A stretch of DNA of 64,000 bases from an uncultured Pelagibacteraceae bacterium (lineage in GTDB: Bacteria > Pseudomonadota > Alphaproteobacteria > Pelagibacterales > Pelagibacteraceae). Below the pieces are notes generated by a model. The model made no database searches, was not told the DNA's origin, and was given only the letters and a program-made list of their open reading frames with translations. Location of the stretch: positions 1 to 64,000 of the forward strand of contig CACAWY010000006.1 in the NCBI GenBank assembly GCA_902536385.1, written 5' to 3'. This document shows, piece after piece, positions 28,843 to 39,546 of this stretch (its first letter is position 1; every line of letters begins with the position of its first letter). The translations under genes and the position numbers were made by a program.

Positions 28843-29040
28843 TTATTTTTTTTGAAGTTTTCTTAATCTTTCATTTACTTCTTTTGGTGAAAAATAAGCC
28901 TCTTGCAACTCTACATTCCAGTAATTTAAGTCTTTTAACTTAATTTGACGATTTGAAACTGCACAAACAACATAGTCTCCCTCTTCTATTATATCGAAAG
29001 AATTGTGTTTAAAGATAAGTTTAGCTTTTTTTTTATTCAT
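28843..29040 (-). CDS. DUF2093 family protein
   Basis: A 65-residue soluble protein. The core F-D-I-I-E-E-G-D-Y-V-V-C-A-V-S and I-x-L-x-x-L-x-Y-W-N-V-E-x-Q-E-A-Y matches DUF2093, a small family nearly confined to alphaproteobacteria and often found near DNA repair genes. The ATG at 29040 is preferred; an in-frame extension to 29070 would run into purD. Function unknown. Confidence 0.87.
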   Translation of the reverse strand: MNKKKAKLIFKHNSFDIIEEGDYVVCAVSNRQIKLKDLNYWNVELQEAYFSPKEVNERLRKLQKK

Positions 29041-29068
29041 CAATAAATTATACAATATAACTCTTATC

Positions 29069-30337
29069 ATGAATATTGGAATAATAGGTAGTGGAGGTAG
29101 GGAGCATGCTTTATGTCAAAAAATTTTTGAGTCTAGTATCACAAAAAAAATATTCTGCTTCCCAGGTAATGCAGGAACTTATGAAATTGCAAAAAATATT
29201 GATATAGATATTCTTAACTTTAAAAATTTACTAAAATATTTGAAATTTTATAAAATTGACCTTGTAATAGTGGGTCCGGAGGAGCCGTTAGTAAAAGGAT
29301 TAGTTGACTTTTTAAATAAAAACAAAATAAAAGTTTTTGGTCCCAACAGGTACGCTTCAAAATTAGAGGGATCTAAAGCTTTCATGAAAAGCTTATGTAA
29401 AAAAAATAATATACCAACTGCAAATTTCAAAATTTGTAAAAATCAAAGACAAGTTTTGGAATTTATCAAAAAAAGTGAACTACCTCTTGTTGTTAAAGCA
29501 GATGGCTTGGCAGCAGGTAAAGGTGTAACTATTTGTAAAGCAAAAAAACAAGTTATAGAAATTTCAAATGAAATATTTAAAGGAAAATTTAAATCTTCAA
29601 ACAAAATTGTTTTAGAAGAATTTATTGAAGGTGAAGAAGCAAGTTATTTTCTTTTAGTTGATAAGGATAGTTTTAAGTTTTTTGGATCTGCGCAAGACCA
29701 TAAACGAGTTGGTGAAAATGATACTGGTCCAAATACTGGTGGGATGGGAGCATATTCGCCTGCTCCAATTATAAACCAAAAATTAGAATTAAAAATTATT
29801 AATAGAATTGTAAAGCCGACATTAAAAGCATTAAAATTAAAAGGGAAACCATATAAAGGATTTTTATATGTTGGTTTGATGATTAAAAATAATGAACCAT
29901 TCTTAATTGAATATAATGTTAGAATGGGTGATCCAGAATGTCAGGTAATTTTACCTAGGCTAAAAACAGACATTGTCAAAATAATAACTGATGTGGTGAA
30001 TAATAAACTTAAAAAAACTAAGATTGTTTGGAATAAAAAAAAAAGTATGACTATAGTATTATGCTCAAAGGGTTATCCTGGTAAATACAAAAAAGGAATT
30101 TATATCAATAACTATTACAATTTGAAAAAAGATGAAAATAATTTTATCTATCATGCAGGAACTAAAATTTTCAATGGAAAACTTGTTTCAAATGGAGGAA
30201 GAGTTTTAAACTTTACCTCAATGGGAAATAATCTTCTCCAAGTGAGAAAAAAAATAATTAATATGATAAAAGAATTGAATTGGAAAAATGGTTTTTATAG
30301 AAAAGATATTGGCTGGAAAATTGTAAAAAAAAAATGA
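29069..30337 (+). CDS. purD: Phosphoribosylamine-glycine ligase
   Basis: A 422-residue ATP-grasp enzyme of purine synthesis joining glycine to phosphoribosylamine. The start MNIGIIGSGGREHALCQK is the canonical PurD N-terminus, so the ATG at 29069 is used rather than an upstream in-frame codon. Also present are VVKADGLAAGKGVTIC (about residues 138-153), FGSAQDHKRVGENDTGPNTGGMGAYSPAP (split, about 205-233) and RMGDPECQVILPRL (about 285-298). It overlaps rsmD by 4 bp. Confidence 0.97.
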   Translation: MNIGIIGSGGREHALCQKIFESSITKKIFCFPGNAGTYEIAKNIDIDILNFKNLLKYLKFYKIDLVIVGPEEPLVKGLVDFLNKNKIKVFGPNRYASKLEGSKAFMKSLCKKNNIPTANFKICKNQRQVLEFIKKSELPLVVKADGLAAGKGVTICKAKKQVIEISNEIFKGKFKSSNKIVLEEFIEGEEASYFLLVDKDSFKFFGSAQDHKRVGENDTGPNTGGMGAYSPAPIINQKLELKIINRIVKPTLKALKLKGKPYKGFLYVGLMIKNNEPFLIEYNVRMGDPECQVILPRLKTDIVKIITDVVNNKLKKTKIVWNKKKSMTIVLCSKGYPGKYKKGIYINNYYNLKKDENNFIYHAGTKIFNGKLVSNGGRVLNFTSMGNNLLQVRKKIINMIKELNWKNGFYRKDIGWKIVKKK

Positions 30338-30888
30338 GAATTATAAGTGGAAGGTTCAAAGGTAAAATAATTAATTTTATAAAAACTGGATCTACTAGGC
30401 CTTTAAAGGACTCGGTTAAAGAAAATATCTTCAATATTTTAAATCACTCCAATGAAATTTCAATTAATATCAAAAACTCTAAAGTATTAGATTTGTACTC
30501 TGGTATTGGATCATTTGGATTAGAGTGTTTATCTAGAGGTTCTAAAAAAGTGACTTTTGTGGAATTTAATGAGAATGCTTTTTATATGCTTAAAGAAAAC
30601 ATTTCAAAATTATCAATGATCAAAAAAGTGTATTTAATTAATAATAAAATTGAGAATATAAAAAACTGGGAAAAAGGTTATGATATTTTTTTTTTAGATC
30701 CTCCGTTTGCAGATAATGAATTTATAAATTCTTTAAAAATGCTGAAAGGGAAAAAACTTTTTAAAAAAAAACATATAGTTGTAATCCACAGAGAAAGATC
30801 CTCGAAAGACAATTTTACTAATATATTGAATATTTTAAAAATAAGAACTTATGGTCGGTCAAAAATAATTTTTGGGATTTTTAGCTAA
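30334..30888 (+). CDS. rsmD: 16S rRNA (guanine(966)-N(2))-methyltransferase RsmD
   Basis: A 184-residue Rossmann-fold methyltransferase. The opening MRIISGRFKGKII and TRPLKDSVKENIFNIL are typical, followed by the SAM site VLDLYSGIGSFGLECLSRGS (about residues 50-69) and the catalytic D-P-P-F motif FFLDPPF (about 120-126). It modifies 16S rRNA in 30S subunits. The start overlaps purD, and the end overlaps the convergent pgi stop by 8 bp. Confidence 0.95.
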   Translation: MRIISGRFKGKIINFIKTGSTRPLKDSVKENIFNILNHSNEISINIKNSKVLDLYSGIGSFGLECLSRGSKKVTFVEFNENAFYMLKENISKLSMIKKVYLINNKIENIKNWEKGYDIFFLDPPFADNEFINSLKMLKGKKLFKKKHIVVIHRERSSKDNFTNILNILKIRTYGRSKIIFGIFS

Positions 30889-32092
30889 GTATCTTTTTTG
30901 TAGCTTTTTTTACTTGCTCTACTGCAGGTTGGTCAAACGGATTTACGTTGCTAAGTTCAGCAACAAAAATTGTTTCTAAAATAAAATACGAAAATAACTC
31001 TCCTAACGTCTCCTCATTATGATTTTTAAGTTTGAATTCTCTAAAAGATATTCTATTTTTTTTAAATACATTTATTAGGGCTTTTCTTTGAGCAAACTTT
31101 ATTTGATTAAGATTCTTATTATCTAAAAAAAATCTTCTTTTTAAATGCTTTTTTAAACTAAGTTTTTTAGTAAGTTTTTCTTCTCCGCTAAAAATATAAA
31201 ATAATTTGTCTTTTGGACCGTCTAAATAAAGCTGCAATAAACTATGATGATCTCTTGGGGCACTTGATATTACTGGAAAATATCCTTTACCTTTTTTACC
31301 CAAACTTTCAGCCATTAATTGCTGTGCCCAATATAAAAATTTTTCTAAATTCGGAGCATAATTTAAAAAGACAAGGTTATTAATTTTCTTTCCACTCATT
31401 ATGTTGGCAATTTTTTTTGTTTTTTCTAATATAAGTTTAATTTGATTAAGATTTTTTTTTAGGTTCTTTCTAATTTTAAAAATGTTCAAACCCATCAAAT
31501 AAGCCGGAACTAAACCAACTTCTGATAAAACTGAATATCTCCCCCCTATGAAATTCTTGTGCTCTATAAAAAATAAATTATATTTTTTGTAAATATTAAA
31601 GAGAATACTATTTTTTTTTTCAGTTATAATAATAATATTTTTAGAATTTTTTTTTATAATATTAAGATAAAACAAATTTGATAGAGTTTCGGTAGTATTT
31701 CCGGACTTAGATATCACTATAAAAAGAGTTTTTTTAATTCTAAGATTTTTTTTTAAATTAAAAAGTTTTTCTAAATCAAGATCATTTAAAAAATGTACCT
31801 TTTTTTTTATTTTATTAAAAAAGAATTGGTGTATCGCTTCTGCTCCAAGCGAAGATCCTCCCATACCTATTATCACAATAGTTTTAAATTTTTTGAATTT
31901 GTTTAAATCTTTATTCTTAAAGTTTAATTTAAATCTTTCAGTTAAAATATTAATAACTTGATTTGGTTTATCTAGTTTTTTGATTGTATCTTGAATTAAT
32001 TTTCTTGAATTTTTTGAATAATTTTTAATTTGAAAAGTGCTTAAGTGTTTCCTTGATATATTTTCTATAATTTTTAAATTATGTGTTTTCAC
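30881..32092 (-). CDS. pgi: Glucose-6-phosphate isomerase
   Basis: A 403-residue phosphoglucose isomerase, shorter than the 540-residue enterobacterial enzyme but with the key segments: IGMGGSSLGAEA (about residues 71-82), SKSGNTTET (about 127-135), GGRYSVLSEVGLVPA (about 182-196), and the signature PFDQPAVEQVKK (about 386-397). It interconverts glucose- and fructose-6-phosphate. The start overlaps the lipoprotein stop by 4 bp. Confidence 0.93.
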   Translation of the reverse strand: MKTHNLKIIENISRKHLSTFQIKNYSKNSRKLIQDTIKKLDKPNQVINILTERFKLNFKNKDLNKFKKFKTIVIIGMGGSSLGAEAIHQFFFNKIKKKVHFLNDLDLEKLFNLKKNLRIKKTLFIVISKSGNTTETLSNLFYLNIIKKNSKNIIIITEKKNSILFNIYKKYNLFFIEHKNFIGGRYSVLSEVGLVPAYLMGLNIFKIRKNLKKNLNQIKLILEKTKKIANIMSGKKINNLVFLNYAPNLEKFLYWAQQLMAESLGKKGKGYFPVISSAPRDHHSLLQLYLDGPKDKLFYIFSGEEKLTKKLSLKKHLKRRFFLDNKNLNQIKFAQRKALINVFKKNRISFREFKLKNHNEETLGELFSYFILETIFVAELSNVNPFDQPAVEQVKKATKKILS

Positions 32093-32397
32093 TTACGAAT
32101 TTTTTCAATAATTGAATTCTCAATTGAAGTTGACTTATTTTCACTTGAAGTCTCTTCCTCGGATGCTTTTAAAATTTTTTTGATTTTTTCTTTATTACCT
32201 ACTTGAAGATCCTTCTGTGTCCCTGGTTCAGGAATTTTGTTATAGTCAGGAGGAAGCACTAATGGTTGTTTTTTTTGTATCAAAAATTCATCAGAAGTCT
32301 TTATTTTTTCATTTCTAAGAACTTGTCCAGCTTCTTTCATTGAGGCACATGAATTAAGTAGAAAAATTACTATTAAAAAAAGTTTTATATTTTTCAT
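32089..32397 (-). CDS. DUF3035/BamF-like outer-membrane lipoprotein
   Basis: A 102-residue lipoprotein with signal peptide MKNIKLFLIVIFLLNSC and lipobox cysteine C17. The mature part has the motif RNEKIKTSDEFLIQKKQPLVLPPDYNKIPEPG, close to the DUF3035 consensus (P-D-E-F-x-V-x-x-x-x-P-L-x-x-P-P-D), the family of Caulobacter BamF, a part of the outer-membrane beta-barrel assembly complex. The ATG at 32397 is used because it begins the signal peptide. It is encoded directly after lspA, the peptidase that would process it. Confidence 0.82.
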   Translation of the reverse strand: MKNIKLFLIVIFLLNSCASMKEAGQVLRNEKIKTSDEFLIQKKQPLVLPPDYNKIPEPGTQKDLQVGNKEKIKKILKASEEETSSENKSTSIENSIIEKIRK

Positions 32398-32399
32398 GA

Positions 32400-32891
32400 T
32401 TAATTTTTTACAAGAAGATCCTTTATAATAAAACAAATTATTCCAATTGTGATAAAAATATCTGCTAAATTAAATGTAAACCAATGAAATTCTTTAAAAT
32501 GTACATCGATAAAATCAGGAACAGCATAAAGTAATACTCTATCATAAAAATTTCCTACAGCTCCGCCAATAATTAAAGCGAATATTATTTTATCAAATTT
32601 ATCTGCTTTAAATGCAAAAATTAATAAACCAATAATTACTAATGCAATAATCGCAGAAATTGAATTGTATACCATTGAAGAATTAGAGCTAAATAAACCA
32701 AAACCGATACCAGTGTTCCATACAAGATCAAAGTTTAAAAAATTATTTATATAAACAGATTTATCGCTAAAATCTTTCATAACTATAATTTTTGAATATC
32801 TGTCCAGAAAAAAAATAGTAGAAATAATAAGAAGAAAATAAAAATTTTCTTTTTTAAGTATTTTGTTTTTTATTTCTTTAAGATCAATCAA
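32400..32891 (-). CDS. lspA: Lipoprotein signal peptidase
   Basis: A 163-residue aspartic membrane peptidase cleaving prolipoproteins. Four helices are predicted. The catalytic aspartates are D126 in VPDFIDVHF and D144 in FNLADIF; N-x-x-D-R in GNFYDRV is also conserved. The start appears to be a TTG at 32891 (no ATG upstream of the first helix). It lies 17 nt after ileS and 2 nt before the BamF-like lipoprotein gene. The ileS-lspA order is widespread in proteobacteria. Confidence 0.94.
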   Translation of the reverse strand: MIDLKEIKNKILKKENFYFLLIISTIFFLDRYSKIIVMKDFSDKSVYINNFLNFDLVWNTGIGFGLFSSNSSMVYNSISAIIALVIIGLLIFAFKADKFDKIIFALIIGGAVGNFYDRVLLYAVPDFIDVHFKEFHWFTFNLADIFITIGIICFIIKDLLVKN

Positions 32892-32908
32892 AATATTGAC
32901 TTTCTATT

Positions 32909-35638
32909 TTACTGGAGAACTTTCGAGCATCTTTCACATTTTTTCTCTAAAATTTTCCAACATCTTTCACATTTTTGTCCTCGGGCCTTCTTCACTTCAA
33001 TCTTAATATCATCATTATTTGACAATTCTTTCTCTGCTTTTGAAACTATAAAGTAATCTGCTAAATCTAATTTATCGAGAAGTTCAAATTTCTCCTTCTT
33101 CAATTTAAGTTTAATTTCTGCTTCTAAACTTGACCCAATTTCTTTGTTAGCTCTTTTCTCCTCAATCGCAATATTTGCCTCTTGTTTGATTTTGAATAGA
33201 TTATTCCATTTTTCATTTAGTTTATCATTCTTCCAATTATCTGGTATTTTAACAAAATTATTTTCATGAATACTTTCAGAATTATCATTATTCACTAAAC
33301 TATAGATTTCCTCAGTTGTAAAAACTAAAATTGGAGCGAACCACTTTAATAAGCTTTCTAAAATTATGTTTAAAACAATTACACAATTTTTTCTTTTTTT
33401 TGAATTTATACTATCACAGTAAAGAACATCTTTTCTTATATCAAAATAAAAAGAAGAAAGGTCAAGTGTACAAAAATTTAATAATTCCTTATAAAGTTTA
33501 TGAAAATTATAATTTTTTAAATTTTCACCAACAGATTTATTTATTAAAAATAGTTTATGCAAAATAAATTGCTCTAATTCATCAAAATCGTTTAATTTAA
33601 TTTTTTCAAAGTTTTGTTTTTCAAAATTATCTTTTAAATTTCCAAGCATAAATCTAAAAGTATTTCTAATTTTTCTGTAAGACTCTGCATGCTGAATTAA
33701 AATATTTTTATCTATTCTTAAATCTTCGGCATAATCAGAAGCTGAAGCCCAGACTCTAAGTATATCTGCACCATAATTCTTTAATATGTCTTCAGGAGAG
33801 ATAACATTGCCCATTGATTTTGACATTTTCATACCTTTACCGTCTACTACGAAACCGTGTGAAAGAATACTTTTAAATGGTGCTTTGCCTCTTGTTCCAC
33901 ACGACTCTAACAAAGATGAATGAAACCATCCCCTATGCTGGTCAGATCCTTCTAAATACATATCTGCAGGCCATTTGAGATCTTTTCTTTTTTCTAAAAC
34001 AAAACTGTGTGTTGAACCACTATCAAACCATACCTCAACTATATCGTTAAGTTTTTCATAATCTTTAGTATCATAGTCATCGCCTAAAAAAATTTTTGCA
34101 TCGTCTGTAAACCAACAATCGGAGCCTTGCCTTTCATAAATAGAAGCAATTCTATCTATAATTTTTTGATCTCTTAATGGTTCTTTTGTTTTTTTATTAA
34201 TAAAAATTGGCAATGGCACCCCCCAGACTCTTTGTCTTGAAACACACCAATCTGGCCTTCCCTCAATCATTGATAAAAGTCTATCCTTTCCCTTATTTGG
34301 GTAAAAGACAGTCTCGTTTATGGCTTTGACAGCTTTATCTCTTAATTTATTTTTTTGCATAGAAATAAACCATTGAGGTGTTGCTCTATAAATTAACGGA
34401 GCTTTAGATCTCCAAGAATGAGGGTAACTATGATTAAGTTTATCAGATTTAAGCAATTTATTTTGCTCTTTTAATTTTTCTATAACTATCGGGTCAGCTT
34501 TAAATACATGTGTATTTGTAAAATAAGGCACCTCCTTTGTATAAACACCAGCGTTATCAACTGTATAAAGTGATGGTATATTATTTTTTAAACACAAATT
34601 AAAGTCATCTGGACCATGACTTGGAGCACAATGAACAATTCCTGTTCCTTGTTCTAAATTTACAAATTGAGCATCTAACATTGGAACATTATATTCAAAA
34701 TCCATTTTCACAAATGGATGGCTACATATTGTTCCTCTAAATTCAGAACCCTTAAAAGTTTTTAATTCTTTATAGCTTTTGATGTCACATGCTTTAGTTA
34801 TTGACTCTATTAAATTTTTTGCAACAACAATTCTCTTATCTTTAAAATGTTCAAGATTATCAATTTCTAGTATTGCGTATTCGATGTTGCTATTAAAAGC
34901 TAATGCTTTGTTGGCAGGTATAGTCCATGGCGTGGTCGTCCAAATTATTATGCTTGTATTCTTAAGAAAATCTTTATCAGTCTCCTTAACTTTAAATGCA
35001 ACATATATCGTATTAGAAGTGTGATCTAGATATTCTACTTCAGCATCAGCTAAAGCAGTTTTTTCAACAGTAGACCAAAGAACAGGTTTAAAACCTTGAT
35101 ATAAACTTCCATCTAAGAGGAATTTACCTAACTCTCTCACAATTTGGGCTTCAGCCTCGTAACTCATTGTGGAATAATAATTTTCAAAATCCCCTACTAC
35201 TCCTAATCGCTTAAACTCCTTAATGTGAACTTCAATCCAACTTTTTGCAAATTCTCTACACTCTTGTCTAAAATCTTTGATAGGAACCTCATCTTTATTC
35301 TTTTTCTTTTTTTTATACTGTTCTTCTATCTTCCACTCTATTGGTAGTCCGTGACAGTCCCAACCTGGAACATAAACAGAGTCTTTGCCATTCATCTGGT
35401 GAAAGCGAGTTATCATATCTTTCAAAATTTTATTTAATGCAGTTCCCATGTGTATATGACCGTTTGCATAAGGGGGACCATCATGAAGTACAAATTTTTC
35501 TTTGCCCTTAGACTTTTTTCTAAGCTTTTCAAAAATTTTATTTTTTTCCCATTTCTTTAAAATCTCAGGTTCTTTATTTGGGAGACTAGCTTTCATTGAG
35601 AAAGCTGTTTTAGGTAATTGTAAAGTATCTTTTGACAT
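32909..35638 (-). CDS. ileS: Isoleucyl-tRNA synthetase
   Basis: A 909-residue class I synthetase. The HIGH motif appears as GHIH in DGPPYANGHIHMGTALNK (about residues 54-71) and KMSKS in GKGMKMSKSMGN (about 600). The editing domain includes TTTPWTIPANKALAF (about 234-248), and the anticodon-binding domain follows. The C-terminal zinc finger is compact, KCERCWKILE then KCERCSKVLQ, with less spacing between its two CxxC pairs than in E. coli. The ribF-ileS-lspA order is conserved in proteobacteria. The start overlaps the ribF stop (TAATG). Confidence 0.98.
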   Translation of the reverse strand: MSKDTLQLPKTAFSMKASLPNKEPEILKKWEKNKIFEKLRKKSKGKEKFVLHDGPPYANGHIHMGTALNKILKDMITRFHQMNGKDSVYVPGWDCHGLPIEWKIEEQYKKKKKNKDEVPIKDFRQECREFAKSWIEVHIKEFKRLGVVGDFENYYSTMSYEAEAQIVRELGKFLLDGSLYQGFKPVLWSTVEKTALADAEVEYLDHTSNTIYVAFKVKETDKDFLKNTSIIIWTTTPWTIPANKALAFNSNIEYAILEIDNLEHFKDKRIVVAKNLIESITKACDIKSYKELKTFKGSEFRGTICSHPFVKMDFEYNVPMLDAQFVNLEQGTGIVHCAPSHGPDDFNLCLKNNIPSLYTVDNAGVYTKEVPYFTNTHVFKADPIVIEKLKEQNKLLKSDKLNHSYPHSWRSKAPLIYRATPQWFISMQKNKLRDKAVKAINETVFYPNKGKDRLLSMIEGRPDWCVSRQRVWGVPLPIFINKKTKEPLRDQKIIDRIASIYERQGSDCWFTDDAKIFLGDDYDTKDYEKLNDIVEVWFDSGSTHSFVLEKRKDLKWPADMYLEGSDQHRGWFHSSLLESCGTRGKAPFKSILSHGFVVDGKGMKMSKSMGNVISPEDILKNYGADILRVWASASDYAEDLRIDKNILIQHAESYRKIRNTFRFMLGNLKDNFEKQNFEKIKLNDFDELEQFILHKLFLINKSVGENLKNYNFHKLYKELLNFCTLDLSSFYFDIRKDVLYCDSINSKKRKNCVIVLNIILESLLKWFAPILVFTTEEIYSLVNNDNSESIHENNFVKIPDNWKNDKLNEKWNNLFKIKQEANIAIEEKRANKEIGSSLEAEIKLKLKKEKFELLDKLDLADYFIVSKAEKELSNNDDIKIEVKKARGQKCERCWKILEKKCERCSKVLQ

Positions 35639-36546
35639 TATTTTTTTGCTTGTTTTAAATCTTGTTTGATTTGTTTTTTTAAATATTTCAAATTTTCAAA
35701 TTTTTTTTCAGATCTTATAAATTTTTTAAAACTTACATTAATTACTGTATTATATAAATTTTTATTAATTCCAAAGATATTTGTTTCTAATAACAAGTTT
35801 TGTCCGTTAAAAGTTGGTCTATAACCTACATTTGCTATACCTTTTTTATTAAAATTCTTACTTTTAACTTTAACTGCATAGACTCCAAGTTTAGGAATAA
35901 CATAATTGTCCAGTTTTAGATTGCATGTTGGAAAACCAATTTTACGCCCTCTTTTCTGTCCTTTAATTACTTTTCCAGTTACGGTCCAATTACGGTCTAA
36001 TAATTTATTTACCTCTACTATCTTACCTAATCTAATTTTCTTTCTTATAAATGTGGAAGAAATTATTTTATTATTTTTCTTTAAAGGCTTTGTAATAATA
36101 TTCTTAAATCCATATTTTTTTTCAAATTTTTTTAGAGTTCCTATATTACCTTGTCTTTTATGACCAAACTTGAAATTTTTACTAACATACAAATATTTAC
36201 ATTTTGTTTTTTTAAAAACTATATTTTTAATAAAATCTTCTGCAGATAGAGATGAAAACCTCTTATCAAATTTAATTTGAATAAAAAAATCTAGCTTAAA
36301 ATTTTTAAGTTGACTCTTTTTTTGTTCTAAAGAATTAATTCTATGATATTTAATTTTTTTATTAAAGAACATTACAGGCACTGGTTCAAAAGTCATGACA
36401 CCACATGGTATCCCGTTTTTTTTAGCTGTTTGTTTTGCCTCGCTGATAACTTTTTGATGACCTAAATGCAGTCCATCAAAATTACCTATTGCTATAACTC
36501 CATTACAATGTTTATGATTTAAATTTGGATTCTTGTAAATTTTCAT
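35638..36546 (-). CDS. ribF: Bifunctional riboflavin kinase/FMN adenylyltransferase
   Basis: A 302-residue FAD-forming enzyme. The N-terminal adenylyltransferase domain has IGNFDGLHLGHQKVI (about residues 21-35) and the S-S-T-F-I-R-K motif (about 161-167). The C-terminal kinase domain has GKVIKGQKRGRKIGFPTCNL (split, about 190-210) and the GVYAVKV strand. It converts riboflavin to FMN and then FAD. It sits 1 bp after the HAD gene and overlaps ileS. Confidence 0.95.
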   Translation of the reverse strand: MKIYKNPNLNHKHCNGVIAIGNFDGLHLGHQKVISEAKQTAKKNGIPCGVMTFEPVPVMFFNKKIKYHRINSLEQKKSQLKNFKLDFFIQIKFDKRFSSLSAEDFIKNIVFKKTKCKYLYVSKNFKFGHKRQGNIGTLKKFEKKYGFKNIITKPLKKNNKIISSTFIRKKIRLGKIVEVNKLLDRNWTVTGKVIKGQKRGRKIGFPTCNLKLDNYVIPKLGVYAVKVKSKNFNKKGIANVGYRPTFNGQNLLLETNIFGINKNLYNTVINVSFKKFIRSEKKFENLKYLKKQIKQDLKQAKK

Positions 36547-36547
36547 T

Positions 36548-37354
36548 TTACCATTTTAATTCTTTTTGAAAAAAATTTGCACTGACTTTATATTTTTCTA
36601 AAAGCTTATTTATATCAGAGAAATTATCAATTTCTTTTCGATGAACGCCTTCAGTTATAAAAATACAATCTATTTTTAAATTATTAGCACCTTTAATATC
36701 TGTTCTTAAATTGTCACCTATGGCTAAAACCTTTTCATTTGATCCAAAGCACATGTTGTAAACTTCTTTATGTGGTTTGCCAAAATAAACTACCTCTCCT
36801 CCCAGATCTTCAAAAACCTTTGCGACTGAGCCTGCGCAGAGTTCTTCAACACTGCCCCTGTGAACTATTAAGTCTGGATTTGTACAAACCAATTTTTTTG
36901 AGATATGTTTTAATAAAAATTTTTTGTAATAATTTAAATCATTTTCATAATTATCGAACAATCCGGTGCATAAAATAAAATCACAACTTTGAAGATCAGT
37001 TTTATTATCTTTAACTTTTTCAAATACCGAATTATCTCTGCTTGGTCCAAGATGGTAAAATGTTTTTCCAAATTTTCCATTATTTATTGCTTGCATTGCT
37101 GCTTCTCCCGAGGTCATCACATGCTCAAGGTATTTTTTATCCATTTTCATTTGAATTAAAAAATTAACGACTTTTGAACTTGGCCTAGGTGCATTAGATA
37201 GAAACACTATTTTTTTTGAATTTTTTTTCAATTGATCTACTGCCTCTATAGCTTTTAAATTAAGAGTAACACCATTATGCATTACTCCCCATAGGTCTAT
37301 TACAAATGTGTCATATTTTTCGAATATGTCTCCTAAGTGGTTAAGTTCTTTCAA
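36548..37354 (-). CDS. HAD-superfamily hydrolase, NagD-like (TIGR01459 type)
   Basis: A 268-residue HAD phosphatase. Motif I is FVIDLWGVMHNG (about residues 17-28), motif II FLSNAPRPSSKV (about 51-62), then CTNPDLIVHRG and YFGKPHKEVY (Lys, about 195-204), and motif IV AIGDNLRTDIKGAN (about 216-229). The DLWGVxHxG form is typical of alphaproteobacterial TIGR01459 proteins of unknown substrate. The start is probably TTG at 37354, since a good AGGAG motif precedes it and no ATG is available. Confidence 0.87.
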   Translation of the reverse strand: MKELNHLGDIFEKYDTFVIDLWGVMHNGVTLNLKAIEAVDQLKKNSKKIVFLSNAPRPSSKVVNFLIQMKMDKKYLEHVMTSGEAAMQAINNGKFGKTFYHLGPSRDNSVFEKVKDNKTDLQSCDFILCTGLFDNYENDLNYYKKFLLKHISKKLVCTNPDLIVHRGSVEELCAGSVAKVFEDLGGEVVYFGKPHKEVYNMCFGSNEKVLAIGDNLRTDIKGANNLKIDCIFITEGVHRKEIDNFSDINKLLEKYKVSANFFQKELKW

Positions 37355-37422
37355 TGTACTGTTTCTCTCCTTTTAATGCTCATAAATATAGTATTTAGTG
37401 GTTTTTTTAATGATTTTTGCCT

Positions 37423-37450
37423 CTTGAAATCTTATTAAAACATACCATAT
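37423..37450 (+). promoter_or_regulatory. Putative sigma-32 (RpoH) heat-shock promoter of groES-groEL
   Basis: CTTGAAA (37423-37429) and CCATAT (37445-37450) are separated by 16 nt counted from CTTGAA, a good match to the proteobacterial RpoH pattern CTTGAA/CCATnT. It lies about 36 nt before the groES ATG, which is preceded by GGAG. No CIRCE inverted repeat (the HrcA operator) is visible in the 130-bp gap, so RpoH control is the likely mode. Confidence 0.65.
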
Positions 37451-37485
37451 CAACACTACATTCAAAATTATAGGAGAAAATATAT

Positions 37486-37782
37486 ATGAAATTTAGACCT
37501 CTACACGATCGTGTACTTATTAAAGTGCTAGACAGTGAAGAAAAAACTGCTGGCGGAATTATTATACCAGATACTGCTAAAGAAAAACCTCAAGAAGGCG
37601 AGGTTGTAGCTGTAGGACCTGGGGCAAAAAACGAAAATGGTAAAGTTTCTGCAATGGACGTAAAAGTTGGAGATATAGTTCTTTTCGGAAAATGGTCTGG
37701 AACTGAAGTAAAAATAGACGGTAAAGAATTTAGCATTATGAAAGAGTCAGACATAATGGGAATTTCAAAAAGTAAAAAATAA
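37486..37782 (+). CDS. groES: Co-chaperonin GroES
   Basis: A 98-residue Cpn10. The start [36 protein letters not shown] carries the mobile loop (about residues 17-33) that contacts GroEL, and the end has [21 protein letters not shown]. It caps the GroEL cavity during protein folding. GGAG lies just upstream of the ATG. The groEL gene follows 18 bp later. Confidence 0.98.
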   Translation: MKFRPLHDRVLIKVLDSEEKTAGGIIIPDTAKEKPQEGEVVAVGPGAKNENGKVSAMDVKVGDIVLFGKWSGTEVKIDGKEFSIMKESDIMGISKSKK

Positions 37783-39459
<1,677 letters not shown>

Positions 39460-39485
39460 TCTACTCTAATAAAAATTTTAAATTA

Positions 39486-39520
39486 AAAACCTCAGATGTT
39501 TTACTTCTGAGGTTTTTTTT
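39486..39520 (+). terminator. Rho-independent terminator of groES-groEL
   Basis: Stem CCTCAGA (from 39490) pairs with TCTGAGG (39506-39512). It is flanked by an A-run on the 5' side and a run of eight or more T on the 3' side. It is 30 bp after groEL and the only textbook intrinsic terminator I see in the window. Confidence 0.92.
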
Positions 39521-39546
39521 TATCTTTTTTAAGATATAAATTACAA

